A program made the translations under genes and the position numbers. From CAWBXL01 sp963837365 (GTDB taxonomy: Bacteria > Acidobacteriota > Terriglobia > Terriglobales > Acidobacteriaceae), in NCBI GenBank assembly GCA_963837365.1, contig CAWIMW010000003.1, positions 124,001 to 188,000 of the forward strand: a stretch of 64,000 nt of DNA. The letters are read 5' to 3'. The notes under the pieces are model-generated. The model did no database searches, was not told where the DNA came from, and saw only the letters and a program-made list of their open reading frames with translations. Every line of letters starts with the position of its first letter. Position 1 is the stretch's first letter. This document shows, one piece after another, positions 25,246 to 33,392 of the stretch.

Positions 25246-26663
25246 TGAGCAAACCCTGGACCCAGACTCCGAAAGTTGCCGTGGTCGGCGGTGGTTTAGC
25301 CGGGCTGGCGGCAGCTTGTGCTCTGGCTGATAGCGGACTGCAAGTCACCATCTTCGAGCGAAAGCCATACCTTGGCGGCCGTGCCTCGTCTTATCAGCAC
25401 CCGTCCACTGGTGAAGTAGTGGACAACTGCCAGCACGTATTGCTGGGATGCTGCACCAACTTAATTGATTTTTATCAGCGCCTGGGCGTTGAAGACAAAA
25501 TACGCTGGTTTGACCGGCTGACTTTTCTGGAGCCGGGCGGGCGGGCATCTGTGATTGGATCTTCCTTTTTACCGGCACCGTTGCATACTGCGCCCGCTTT
25601 CCTGCGCGCATCGTGCCTCAATCTGATGGACAAGATTGCCATCGCGGGAGCAATGTCGGCGCTGGCTCCGCTGTCGCCAAAAGACAATGGGGAGAGCTTT
25701 TTAGCTTGGCTGCGACGGCACGGACAGACCGATCGTGCCATTGACCGTTTCTGGAAAACCATCCTGGTCAGCGCGCTCAACGAAGAAGTAGACCGCGTTT
25801 CTGTCCCCTACGCTGCACAAGTGGTGCGCGAGTCGTTCCTAAAGTCGGCCACTGCCGGACGCATGGGCATACCGACTGTTCCCCTGACCGAACTCTACGG
25901 CGCAGCAGAGGGTTATGTTCGTGCGCGCGATGGGGAAGTGCGGCTCCGCGCCAACGTCGAGTCTTTCCGCGCGGAGTTCGAGGGTGTTAACCTGCTTGGC
26001 CCGGATGGCGAAACCAAGTTTGATTTTGTCGTGCTTGCAGTTCCGTTTGATGTTTTGCCACGCATGCTGCCGCCGGCGTCCACCGGGGACCGCCTGCGCC
26101 AGACCCTCGCCCGACTGGAAAGTTCACCGATCACAGGGGTACATCTCTGGTTTGATCGCCAGATCACAGACCTGGAGCACGCTGTTCTGCTGGACCGCAC
26201 CATTCAATGGATGTTTCACAAATCGAAGCTTCTGAAACGGAGCAATGGGCATAAGCCTGCTCCGGAAGGTGGGAGCTATATCGAGCTTGTGATCAGCTCT
26301 TCCAAGACGCTGGTTGATAAATCGCGTGCCGAGATTATTGACCTTGCTCTGGCCGAACTTAGAGAGTTTTTTCCCCAGGCCCGCAGCGCGAACCTGGTGA
26401 AATCCACGGTGATAAAAGAAGTCCACGCTACCTATTCACCTCGTCCGGGCGTGGACAACCTCCGTCCCCGTCCGGAGACGGTTTGGCCACGCGTGTTTCT
26501 GGCAGGAGACTGGATTGCCACCGGCTGGCCTTCGACTATGGAAGGCGCTGTCCGCAGTGGATACATGGCAGCGCAGTGTGTGGCAAGAGTGGCTGGAGTG
26601 AACCGCGCGGCTTTTCTTGTTCCCGATTTGCCGGCTTCCGGATTGATGCGGTTGTTCGGTTAG
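25242..26663 (+). CDS. hpnE: Hydroxysqualene dehydroxylase HpnE
   Basis: A 473-residue FAD-dependent amine-oxidase-fold protein that reduces hydroxysqualene to squalene. The FAD motif VVGGGLAGLAAACALADSG starts at about residue 14, and the C-terminal FAD segment (VFLAGDWIATGWPSTMEGAV) is present. The start is GTG at 25242 or the adjacent ATG at 25245; both overlap or touch the hpnD stop. It closes the plus-strand hopanoid run; a convergent minus-strand set follows after 17 bp. Confidence 0.93.
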   Translation: MMSKPWTQTPKVAVVGGGLAGLAAACALADSGLQVTIFERKPYLGGRASSYQHPSTGEVVDNCQHVLLGCCTNLIDFYQRLGVEDKIRWFDRLTFLEPGGRASVIGSSFLPAPLHTAPAFLRASCLNLMDKIAIAGAMSALAPLSPKDNGESFLAWLRRHGQTDRAIDRFWKTILVSALNEEVDRVSVPYAAQVVRESFLKSATAGRMGIPTVPLTELYGAAEGYVRARDGEVRLRANVESFRAEFEGVNLLGPDGETKFDFVVLAVPFDVLPRMLPPASTGDRLRQTLARLESSPITGVHLWFDRQITDLEHAVLLDRTIQWMFHKSKLLKRSNGHKPAPEGGSYIELVISSSKTLVDKSRAEIIDLALAELREFFPQARSANLVKSTVIKEVHATYSPRPGVDNLRPRPETVWPRVFLAGDWIATGWPSTMEGAVRSGYMAAQCVARVAGVNRAAFLVPDLPASGLMRLFG

Positions 26664-26680
26664 GTTGGATCAACCGCAGT

Positions 26681-27061
26681 TCAAAACGCTAACAATGCCA
26701 CCCCGCCGGCCACCAGCAGTGCAGCCGTCCAACGCCGGTGATCTACGTGCTCGTGCAGCAGGAATTTGGCGGCAATCGCGTTTGCCACGAAGGTAAGTGA
26801 AGCAGAAGCTGGGGCCACCAGGCTCAAATCTCCCCAGGACAAGCCTGCCAGCAAGCTAAAGAACCCCAAGGCCATCGCGCAAATTCCCAGCAGAAAGCTC
26901 GGCTTGCGCACGATGCGCACAGTCACCGTAAACAAACCCTTACTCCGCCGTAGCTTTCCCAGATCGCCTATCTGCTTCATCGCCCGCGACAGCAGCACAT
27001 CCCCCGTAGTCGAGACGATCACAATGGCCGCAATTGCACCCCACACATGGAGGTTGCTCAC
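26681..27061 (-). CDS. Small EamA/SMR-type membrane transporter, partner B
   Basis: A 126-residue protein with four predicted membrane helices (about residues 7-24, 55-78, 80-103 and 109-126). It has the half-size EamA/SMR architecture. The GTG start overlaps the stop of the upstream partner by 4 bp. Half-size EamA pairs such as ArnE/ArnF flip lipid-linked sugars, while paired SMR proteins export small cations; the location next to hpnJ makes a lipid-related substrate plausible but unproven. Confidence 0.75.
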   Translation of the reverse strand: MSNLHVWGAIAAIVIVSTTGDVLLSRAMKQIGDLGKLRRSKGLFTVTVRIVRKPSFLLGICAMALGFFSLLAGLSWGDLSLVAPASASLTFVANAIAAKFLLHEHVDHRRWTAALLVAGGVALLAF

Positions 27062-27495
27062 GGTTCCACCACCGGCCCCGCAGCTACTGTTGCCGGAACT
27101 GTGGCCTTTTTCTTGCGCGCAGGGGTCAACTCAGGGCCCTGGGTCACGAAACCAACGCCCGCGGAGATCAGCATAATTCCCAGCCAGCGCATCAGGCTGA
27201 CCTGTTCGTGTAGAGCGAACTTGGCAATCAACGCCATGAACACGTAGCCAATAGACGTGGCGGGCAGAACATAAGTGAGATCTGCCCAGGAAAGGGCCGA
27301 CAAGTAACACGCGAAGAAACCAAGCAAAAAGAGGATTCCGACGGCAACCCAGGGATTGAAAATGGCAAGAATCACGGCAGACAGATGGGAAAGTGAAATG
27401 CTCCCGACTTGCTTCATGCCGTAGGAAAGCAGTGCATCTCCTACCGATGCAAAAAAGGTAACTCCAGCCAAAACGAGATACTTACGGAAGGTCAC
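27058..27495 (-). CDS. Small EamA/SMR-type membrane transporter, partner A
   Basis: A 145-residue four-helix membrane protein homologous to its neighbour (shared pattern GDxLLSxxMKQ near the N-terminus and LSWxDL in the middle). The GTG start is only 2 bp after the hpnJ stop, so hpnJ and the two small proteins form one transcription unit. A short charged C-terminal tail (KKKATVPATVAA) extends beyond the last helix. It probably works as a heterodimer with the downstream gene product. Confidence 0.75.
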   Translation of the reverse strand: MTFRKYLVLAGVTFFASVGDALLSYGMKQVGSISLSHLSAVILAIFNPWVAVGILFLLGFFACYLSALSWADLTYVLPATSIGYVFMALIAKFALHEQVSLMRWLGIMLISAGVGFVTQGPELTPARKKKATVPATVAAGPVVEP

Positions 27496-27497
27496 AC

Positions 27498-28976
27498 TCA
27501 GGCCCCGATAGGTTGGGCGGCCGCGGCGGAATCATCCTGCTTGCGCTTGTCCTTTACCCATTTGTTGCGGCTGGCACGCAGCTTCAGGAAGCTCCGGGCC
27601 TCTTTGTACAGACGCTTGCGCTCGCCGCCATCGAACATGGACTTGCGCAGAATGCGGTAAACCGCTTTGGGACGGAAATAATATTCGTCGTAGAAGCGGT
27701 GGACAGCCTCCATTAGGTCGTCCGCAGGCAACCCTGGATATTCGATCTGCGCCAGCTGGTGCCCACCCTCATCCACCATCTTGCTGTTGGCGGTAATGAA
27801 CCCGTTCTTCATGGCGTAATCCCAAAGCTCGGTGCCGGGATAGGCGTGGGCGACAGAAACCTGGATAGTCTCTACATCAAGCTCTTTGGCGAACTTGATG
27901 GTGTTGTCGATGGTTTCATGGGTCTCACCCGGCAGGCCGAGGATGAAATCGCCGTGAATAATCAGCCCCAGTTTGTGGCAGTCTTTGGTAAATTGCCGTG
28001 CACGCTCGACGGTCGCGCCTTTTTTGACATTCTTTAAAATCTGCGGATCACCGGATTCGTAACCCACAATCAGCAGGCGGCACCCGGATTCCTTCATTGC
28101 CTTAAGGGTTTCGTAGTCGGTCGTGACCCGCGAAGTGCAAGACCAGGTCAGCCCCAACGGTTTCAGCTTGGCGCACAGTTCGATGGTCCGCGCCTTCTGA
28201 ATGTTGAAGGTGTCGTCGTCAAAGAAAAATTCTTTTACCTCGGGCCAAAGTTGCTTGGCCTTGGCCATTTCACTCGCCACATCATCAGTCGAACGCTTGC
28301 GCCAGGGATGGCCGCTCAAGGTCTGCGGCCACAAACAGAAGGTGCACTGCGCCGGGCATCCGCGGGTGCTGTAAAGCGCCACAAACGGATACAGCAGGAA
28401 CGGCACGTTGTAGCGCTTCACATCCAGATCGCGATGGTAGATGTCGGTGACATGGGGCAGGGCATCCAGGTCCTGAATCGCAGGCTGGTCCGCCGTGTGA
28501 ACAATCTGGCCATCCTTCAGGAAAGAAACTCCGAGGATTTCTTCCAGAGGCTTTCCCTTAGCAAAATCTGTGACCGCATAATCAAATTCTTTGCGGACGA
28601 TGAAATCAATCGCCGGACACTCTCTCAAAGACCGCTCCGGCAGCACGGTGACGTGGGGGCCCACGAAAGCGATTTTAATTGCGGGATTTAGATCTTTGAT
28701 CTTCTGTACCAGGCGGATGTCACCTGGGAACCCTGGCGTGCTGGTAAACAGCACCAAAAATTCATAGTCTTTCGCAATGTTGATGGTCTCTTCCGCCGAA
28801 ACGTGGTGGGCCGGAGCATCGAGCAGCCGCGATCCCTCCAGCATGCCCGCGGGGTAAGCCAGCCATACCGGATACCAGAACGATTCAATCTCCCGCGTGG
28901 CCGGCCAACGAGAACTCGCGCCTCCGTCGAAATTTTCAAAAGAAGGCGGGTTCAGAAACAGAGTTTTTAGAGGCAT
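27498..28976 (-). CDS. hpnJ: Hopanoid-associated radical SAM protein HpnJ
   Basis: A 492-residue B12-binding-type radical SAM protein. The N-terminal part resembles a cobalamin-binding fold (residues about 60-160) and the radical SAM motif is Cys207, Cys211 and Cys214 (CPAQCTFC). The N-terminus (LFLNPPSFENFDGGASSR) is typical of HpnJ, which takes part in remodelling glucosamine-type side chains to the cyclitol ether of bacteriohopanetetrol. HpnI and HpnK, its usual partners, are not in the window. A possible -10 (TAGTAT) lies about 15 bases before the ATG on the minus strand. Confidence 0.85.
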   Translation of the reverse strand: MPLKTLFLNPPSFENFDGGASSRWPATREIESFWYPVWLAYPAGMLEGSRLLDAPAHHVSAEETINIAKDYEFLVLFTSTPGFPGDIRLVQKIKDLNPAIKIAFVGPHVTVLPERSLRECPAIDFIVRKEFDYAVTDFAKGKPLEEILGVSFLKDGQIVHTADQPAIQDLDALPHVTDIYHRDLDVKRYNVPFLLYPFVALYSTRGCPAQCTFCLWPQTLSGHPWRKRSTDDVASEMAKAKQLWPEVKEFFFDDDTFNIQKARTIELCAKLKPLGLTWSCTSRVTTDYETLKAMKESGCRLLIVGYESGDPQILKNVKKGATVERARQFTKDCHKLGLIIHGDFILGLPGETHETIDNTIKFAKELDVETIQVSVAHAYPGTELWDYAMKNGFITANSKMVDEGGHQLAQIEYPGLPADDLMEAVHRFYDEYYFRPKAVYRILRKSMFDGGERKRLYKEARSFLKLRASRNKWVKDKRKQDDSAAAAQPIGA

Positions 28977-29083
28977 AAGTGGATAGTTAATACTACCATT
29001 TGATGTCCGATTTCACTGACCTGATCGTACATATCAAGTACATAGCCCCGGCGAGGCCCTGACTGTAGGTATTTCATAATCCA

Positions 29084-30388
29084 CTACTTAGGAACCCCCA
29101 CCCAGTCCTCAAGCTCGCCGGTGGCGCGCAATAGGTCAATCTTGGCCCGCTGGAGCTCGAAATTCGCACTTTGCAGGGCGTGGTAGCGCTCGTTGCTCTG
29201 GTTGCGGGCATCATCCATGTCGTGCAGGCTCGCAGTCCCTGCATCCACCCGGACCTGCAACGCTTCCACGTTGGATTGGGCAATCTGGTACTCCAGGCTG
29301 GCAACTTCCTGCGCTGCGGTCAATTGCTGCACCGAGCGCTGCATTCGAAGGGTCTGATCGGAAACGCGATTTTTTGCCGCTGTGGCATCGGCCTTAGCGT
29401 GGATGGCTAAAGCATCAGCCGCCTGCGCCCGTGCGTGCTGCGAAGGGTTAAAAAACGGAAAGCGGATGGAAACCCCGAGAGTAGCGTTATGCCGCTGGAA
29501 CGAACTATAGAAATCAGCGTAGTTGTTGTACTTGGCCAGCAAGGCATATTGGGCAGCAAAATCGATCGAAGGCCAGAGTGAACGATGTTCTCCTTTGGCC
29601 CGGAAACTTTCCGCCAGCGCGTGGTTTTCCGCCTGCAAAACAAGAGGACTCTCTTTGACCGCCTTGGCGGCAAGGTCATCTTCCTGCTTCACTTCCGGCA
29701 ATGCCGGAATGGAATCGGTGACAGTCTCGATTTTGTCGGCCGACAGACCAGTGAACTGGGCCAACCGGTTGCGCAACACGTCAATCGCTCCATGCGCTTC
29801 CGCTGCGTGCATGCGGACCCTGGCCACCACCAGAAGCGCCTGGGTCTTCATGGCAGGACTGTCCACACCGGCTTCGACCCGTTGGGTGACGGTTTGCTCC
29901 ATTTTTGAAGCTTCTGACTGCTCTTGTTCCAGGTGGCTGAGAGTTTGTTCCCAGTGATTCAACTCGGCGTAGGTAAGCACTGTGTCCTGAATCAATTGCT
30001 CACGCAGGTCTTTGCTTTGAAAGGCGCTGGCCTGCCAGTCGGTCTTGGCCGCGCGCGTGAATTCACGCAAAGCTGGGTTGTAGAGTGCAGACTGGGAATT
30101 GACGTTCAAAATGGATGGAGCCGATCCTTCAAGGCTCAAGGGAAATCCCCACGATTTTCCCAGCCCCGAACCGACCACCAGCTGCGGGATGTATTGATTG
30201 CGGGCCTCGTGGTAGGAAGCGAAAGCGCGCTGCTCGTCGGAGTCAGTGGCTGCGGCTCCGTGAGTGAGCGCAAGCTCGACCGCATGTTTGAGAGGCAGTT
30301 GCTCGGCTGCCAGCCTGGGCACGGAGAAAAACAATCCCGCCGGAAGAAATGAGAAGACCAGTACAGTCCATCGCACAATAAGTCTCAT
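29084..30388 (-). CDS. TolC-family outer membrane efflux protein
   Basis: A 434-residue outer-membrane channel. A signal peptide (about 26 residues) is followed by two repeated OEP domains rich in long amphipathic helices with Ala, Gln and Glu, as in TolC. It is the last gene of a probable operon with the adaptor and TPR genes upstream; the 82-bp spacer to the TPR gene holds a TACAAT-like box on the minus strand. The inner-membrane pump that would complete a tripartite exporter is not in this operon. Confidence 0.85.
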   Translation of the reverse strand: MRLIVRWTVLVFSFLPAGLFFSVPRLAAEQLPLKHAVELALTHGAAATDSDEQRAFASYHEARNQYIPQLVVGSGLGKSWGFPLSLEGSAPSILNVNSQSALYNPALREFTRAAKTDWQASAFQSKDLREQLIQDTVLTYAELNHWEQTLSHLEQEQSEASKMEQTVTQRVEAGVDSPAMKTQALLVVARVRMHAAEAHGAIDVLRNRLAQFTGLSADKIETVTDSIPALPEVKQEDDLAAKAVKESPLVLQAENHALAESFRAKGEHRSLWPSIDFAAQYALLAKYNNYADFYSSFQRHNATLGVSIRFPFFNPSQHARAQAADALAIHAKADATAAKNRVSDQTLRMQRSVQQLTAAQEVASLEYQIAQSNVEALQVRVDAGTASLHDMDDARNQSNERYHALQSANFELQRAKIDLLRATGELEDWVGVPK

Positions 30389-30470
30389 AGTGCACCTTCA
30401 CTGTGAATGTATGGGGATGCAGAAAACGTGATTGTAAACGAGTCGAGCGGCGGCAAGTGGGGCCGCCGGA

Positions 30471-31448
30471 TCAGCGATTGACCCGATCCAGGGCTTCCTT
30501 GGCGCGAGAAAAACCCTTTGCCATCGAAAGTGCAGCCGAATATTCCTGCGCCGCACCTTTCTTGTCGCCTTGCTTCTCCAGCACGGTACCCAGCAGATAA
30601 TGGGCCTTGAAGGCGGGTGCTTCTTCAACCGTGTCCCCGGAGTCAATATAGCGATGCAACAGTTCAACTGCTTTGGGAAAGTTGCGTCCGCTACGGATCA
30701 GAGACTCGGCCGCTTCCATCAGTACTTCCGGCGGATCAACTTTGCCGGAGACCGCATGGCGGATCGCATCTTCCATTTCTGGCAGGCGGTCGCGATGCCG
30801 GTAAAAAGATGCTAGATCCAGCCAGGCCGCTGAATCATCGTGGCTCTGAATGGCATCACGGTAAATCTTCTCAGCCGCAGTGTAGTCCTTCTTTTTTTCT
30901 GCGATGCGTGCGCGTATCCATTGCGCCTTGGCAGGGAAGAGCTTTTCCAGTGCCTGCGCCTGGGCTTCGGCCTTATCGCTTCCTCCCCCCATGATCCCCG
31001 GGGCCTCGATATAAAACTCGGACAGATCGCTGCGGGCCTCAACATTTTCCGGATTCAATCGCACCGCAGTTTCAAATTCCACGCGCGCTTTTTTGGCCAG
31101 CGAAGCCGCGCTGAAAAAGTTAACGTTGTCCGCCTTCTCGCCGTAAGCCCGCCCCAGCCACAAATGGTACATGCTATTGTTGGGCTCGATGGCCACCGCT
31201 TTCTCACACGCAGAAATTCCCTGGTCCCAGCTGCCGAAGGAATAGTAGGCGCGGCACAGCAGGTTGAAAGACGCTGCGTCGTTGGGAGAAGCACTCAACG
31301 CCTTTTGCAGAACGGCAATAGAGTCATCTACACGTCCGTGGGCCAACAGATCCGCCGGGTTGGTTGTGGCAGTAGCTCTCCCCAATACTGGGGTAAGCGC
31401 GCACGACAAAACCAGCAAGATCCGCGAAATACCAGTCATACTTCCCAT
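30471..31448 (-). CDS. Exported TPR-repeat protein
   Basis: A 325-residue protein with a signal peptide (about residues 7-25) and a series of tetratricopeptide repeats from about residue 30 to the C-terminus (for example AASFNLLCRAYYSFGSWDQG). TPRs mediate protein contacts. The gene starts 2 bp after the stop of the adaptor gene, so it is part of the export operon and may be an accessory scaffold for the envelope complex. No enzymatic domain is seen. Confidence 0.8.
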   Translation of the reverse strand: MGSMTGISRILLVLSCALTPVLGRATATTNPADLLAHGRVDDSIAVLQKALSASPNDAASFNLLCRAYYSFGSWDQGISACEKAVAIEPNNSMYHLWLGRAYGEKADNVNFFSAASLAKKARVEFETAVRLNPENVEARSDLSEFYIEAPGIMGGGSDKAEAQAQALEKLFPAKAQWIRARIAEKKKDYTAAEKIYRDAIQSHDDSAAWLDLASFYRHRDRLPEMEDAIRHAVSGKVDPPEVLMEAAESLIRSGRNFPKAVELLHRYIDSGDTVEEAPAFKAHYLLGTVLEKQGDKKGAAQEYSAALSMAKGFSRAKEALDRVNR

Positions 31449-31450
31449 CG

Positions 31451-32701
31451 TTATTGGTTGATCTTTACTTGTAGATGATCGCTAAGGGCCTTCGAGTTGG
31501 TTGCACCGAGAGCAATCTGAGTGTTGTCAGAGACGCCATTGGTGATCTCGACGCGGGTTAAGTCGGATATCCCTGTCTGTACGCTGCGGCGCTGTAGTTC
31601 CTGATCTACCACAGTGAACACGAATGAACCCTGATCGTCCTGACGGACAGCTTCGCGGGGCAGGGTGAGAGCATTCGGATGCTCAGCTGCAATGATCGTG
31701 ACTCCAACGTTGACATTGGGCAGCAAACGAAGCCCGTCGTTGGCGACTTCGAAGCTCACCTCTCCGATATTCCGGGTGCCCAGCAGCTTCAAACTCGCAG
31801 GGACCGTGGTGACTGTTCCCGGCCAGATGTGCCCGGGCATTGCATCCCAGGTGAGTTCGATACTTTGTCCAATCTGCAAACGGCCCACGTCGGGCTCGTC
31901 AACGAAAGCACGAACCAGTACCTTCGAGAGATCTGCCGCCTGTAACACCAGATCTCCGGGATGAACGTAGTCCCCCTGGCGGACCGGCACGGAATACACG
32001 ATGCAATCAAAAGGGGCCCGCACGTTCAATTGCTTTAGGACGTCCTGCGCGGCAAGATAAGCGGCGGTTGCCTCTTGCTGGCGGCCTTCGACTTGTGCGA
32101 CTTCCGGCCGCGAATAACGGTCTTTCTGTTTTTGTTGCAGCAACTGTAAATCGGCATCGCTGCCGGCCAACTGATTTTCTGCTTCTTTAACTTCGCCGGG
32201 TGAAGCGGCGCCTTGCTGTTGCAGCTTGCGCAACGCATCCAGTCGCCGCTGGGCGGCATCGCGCTCCGTGCGCGCCTTGGTGGCCTCCGCCTCCAGAGTA
32301 AAGACTTCTTCCTGATTCCCGCCATGCTGAACGGCGCTACCAGCTGCTTCCGCGGCCCGAACTTGCGCCAAGGCGCGCGCCGCGTCGCTGCGCGCTTCCG
32401 CATCATTCAATTTAATCAGGAGCTGACCATGCTTAACGTGGTCTCCCTCTTTTACGAAAACTTGCTCAACCGTAGTGCCGGTTGGTGCATAGGCTGCAAA
32501 ATTGTGAAGCGGCTCCACCTTGCCATTAGTTGATATGACACTGCGGATGGTGGCCCGCTGTACCTTAGCCACGCGGATAGGCACAACATCACCCCGAGAC
32601 ATGAACGATGCCAACAGCACTACGGCGCCGGCGATTGCCACCGTCCAACTCAAAACTCGGTGCCGTCCATAGAAGCTCGTTTTGTTCTGAGCTAAAGCCA
32701 T
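31451..32701 (-). CDS. HlyD-type periplasmic adaptor subunit
   Basis: A 416-residue membrane fusion protein. One N-terminal anchor helix (about residues 17-32), a split lipoyl-like barrel-sandwich domain (FAAYAPTGTTVEQVFVKEGD ... NVRAPFDCIVYSVPVRQGD), a helical hairpin with coiled-coil character between the two halves, and a beta-barrel domain (GQSIELTWDAMPG). It connects an inner-membrane pump, usually MacB-like or RND, to TolC; the pump gene is missing here. It is first in the operon with the TPR and TolC genes; a TAAAGT-like -10 lies just upstream. Confidence 0.85.
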   Translation of the reverse strand: MALAQNKTSFYGRHRVLSWTVAIAGAVVLLASFMSRGDVVPIRVAKVQRATIRSVISTNGKVEPLHNFAAYAPTGTTVEQVFVKEGDHVKHGQLLIKLNDAEARSDAARALAQVRAAEAAGSAVQHGGNQEEVFTLEAEATKARTERDAAQRRLDALRKLQQQGAASPGEVKEAENQLAGSDADLQLLQQKQKDRYSRPEVAQVEGRQQEATAAYLAAQDVLKQLNVRAPFDCIVYSVPVRQGDYVHPGDLVLQAADLSKVLVRAFVDEPDVGRLQIGQSIELTWDAMPGHIWPGTVTTVPASLKLLGTRNIGEVSFEVANDGLRLLPNVNVGVTIIAAEHPNALTLPREAVRQDDQGSFVFTVVDQELQRRSVQTGISDLTRVEITNGVSDNTQIALGATNSKALSDHLQVKINQ

Positions 32702-32828
32702 TAACCCTCTGCCTGCAATACTTTATCACCTGTAGCGCGCAGGGACGACGAAACTCCTCTTACTCCTTAGATGCACCTTCAGCAAGAAGTACGCAAGACT
32801 TGGGCGTCCGGGATGTCTTGCTCGCCAG

Positions 32829-32834
32829 TACAAT
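32829..32834 (+). promoter_or_regulatory. -10 box immediately before queF
   Basis: TACAAT, only six bases before the queF ATG. If transcription starts at the usual distance, the message begins at or near the start codon, so there is no room for a ribosome binding site. I see no preQ1 riboswitch fold in 32702-32840. Confidence 0.4.
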
Positions 32835-32840
32835 ATCGCC

Positions 32841-33236
32841 ATGCCCAAGCCGCGCTACACCTCAGAACACGCCCACGCCGGTCTCGATGCGAAGTTCCCC
32901 GAGATCGAGACTTGGCCCAATCAGTTTCCCGGCTACGAAATTGTGGTGGACGATCCTGAGTTCACATCTGTATGTCCGAAGACAGGACTGCCTGACTTTG
33001 GCGTGCTCACCATCCGCTACATGCCGGACAAGCGCTGTTTGGAACTGAAGTCGTTGAAAGAATATTTGCAGTCCTACCGCAACCTCGGCATCTTTCAGGA
33101 GAATATTGTGAACCGGGTGCTGGAGGATGTAGTGCGATGGGCCAAGCCGGTCTGGGCCGAGGTAAAAGGTGATTTCCGTCCACGTGGTGGGATTTCAACC
33201 GTAGTGATTGCGAAATGGCCGAGACCAAAAAAATAA
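32841..33236 (+). CDS. queF: NADPH-dependent 7-cyano-7-deazaguanine reductase QueF
   Basis: A 131-residue unimodular QueF that reduces preQ0 to preQ1 on the way to queuosine in tRNA. The catalytic Cys45 is in FTSVCPKTGLPDFG, with Asp52 following, and the family motif ELKSLKEYL is present. The length is that of the short QueF type that works as a multimer. No other queuosine gene is in the window. The start codon lies directly behind a -10 box, so the transcript may be leaderless. Confidence 0.95.
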   Translation: MPKPRYTSEHAHAGLDAKFPEIETWPNQFPGYEIVVDDPEFTSVCPKTGLPDFGVLTIRYMPDKRCLELKSLKEYLQSYRNLGIFQENIVNRVLEDVVRWAKPVWAEVKGDFRPRGGISTVVIAKWPRPKK

Positions 33237-33260
33237 ATCGGAAGAAATACTGTCCTCAAT

Positions 33261-33303
33261 TTGTCATTCCGACGAGGAGCGCAGCGACAAGGAGGAATCT
33301 GCT
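33261..33303. repeat. Single arm of the GTCATTCCGAC repeat
   Basis: TTGTCATTCCGACGAGGAGC onward to GGAGGAATCTGCT, matching one arm of the copies at 7707 and 20895. I find no matching second arm in the following 90 bases, so this is a half element. Confidence 0.8.
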
Positions 33304-33375
33304 ATTTCGCTGTCCGCACAGCAATACCAGAACTCAAAACGACAACGTGTCGTGATTCCCGACCCGAACCCCACA

Positions 33376-33384
33376 TGCTATATT
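33376..33384 (+). promoter_or_regulatory. Extended -10 box before the MFS gene
   Basis: TGCTATATT, with eight bases between it and the GTG start at 33393. It has the same form as boxes at 58680, 59476 and 60850. No convincing -35. A leaderless or near-leaderless message is suggested. Confidence 0.45.
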
Positions 33385-33392
33385 CCCGCTAA

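Noticed and set aside
32702..32840. preQ1 riboswitch before queF
   Set aside because: No short stem-loop plus A-rich tail pattern is seen, and the -10 box is only six bases from the ATG.
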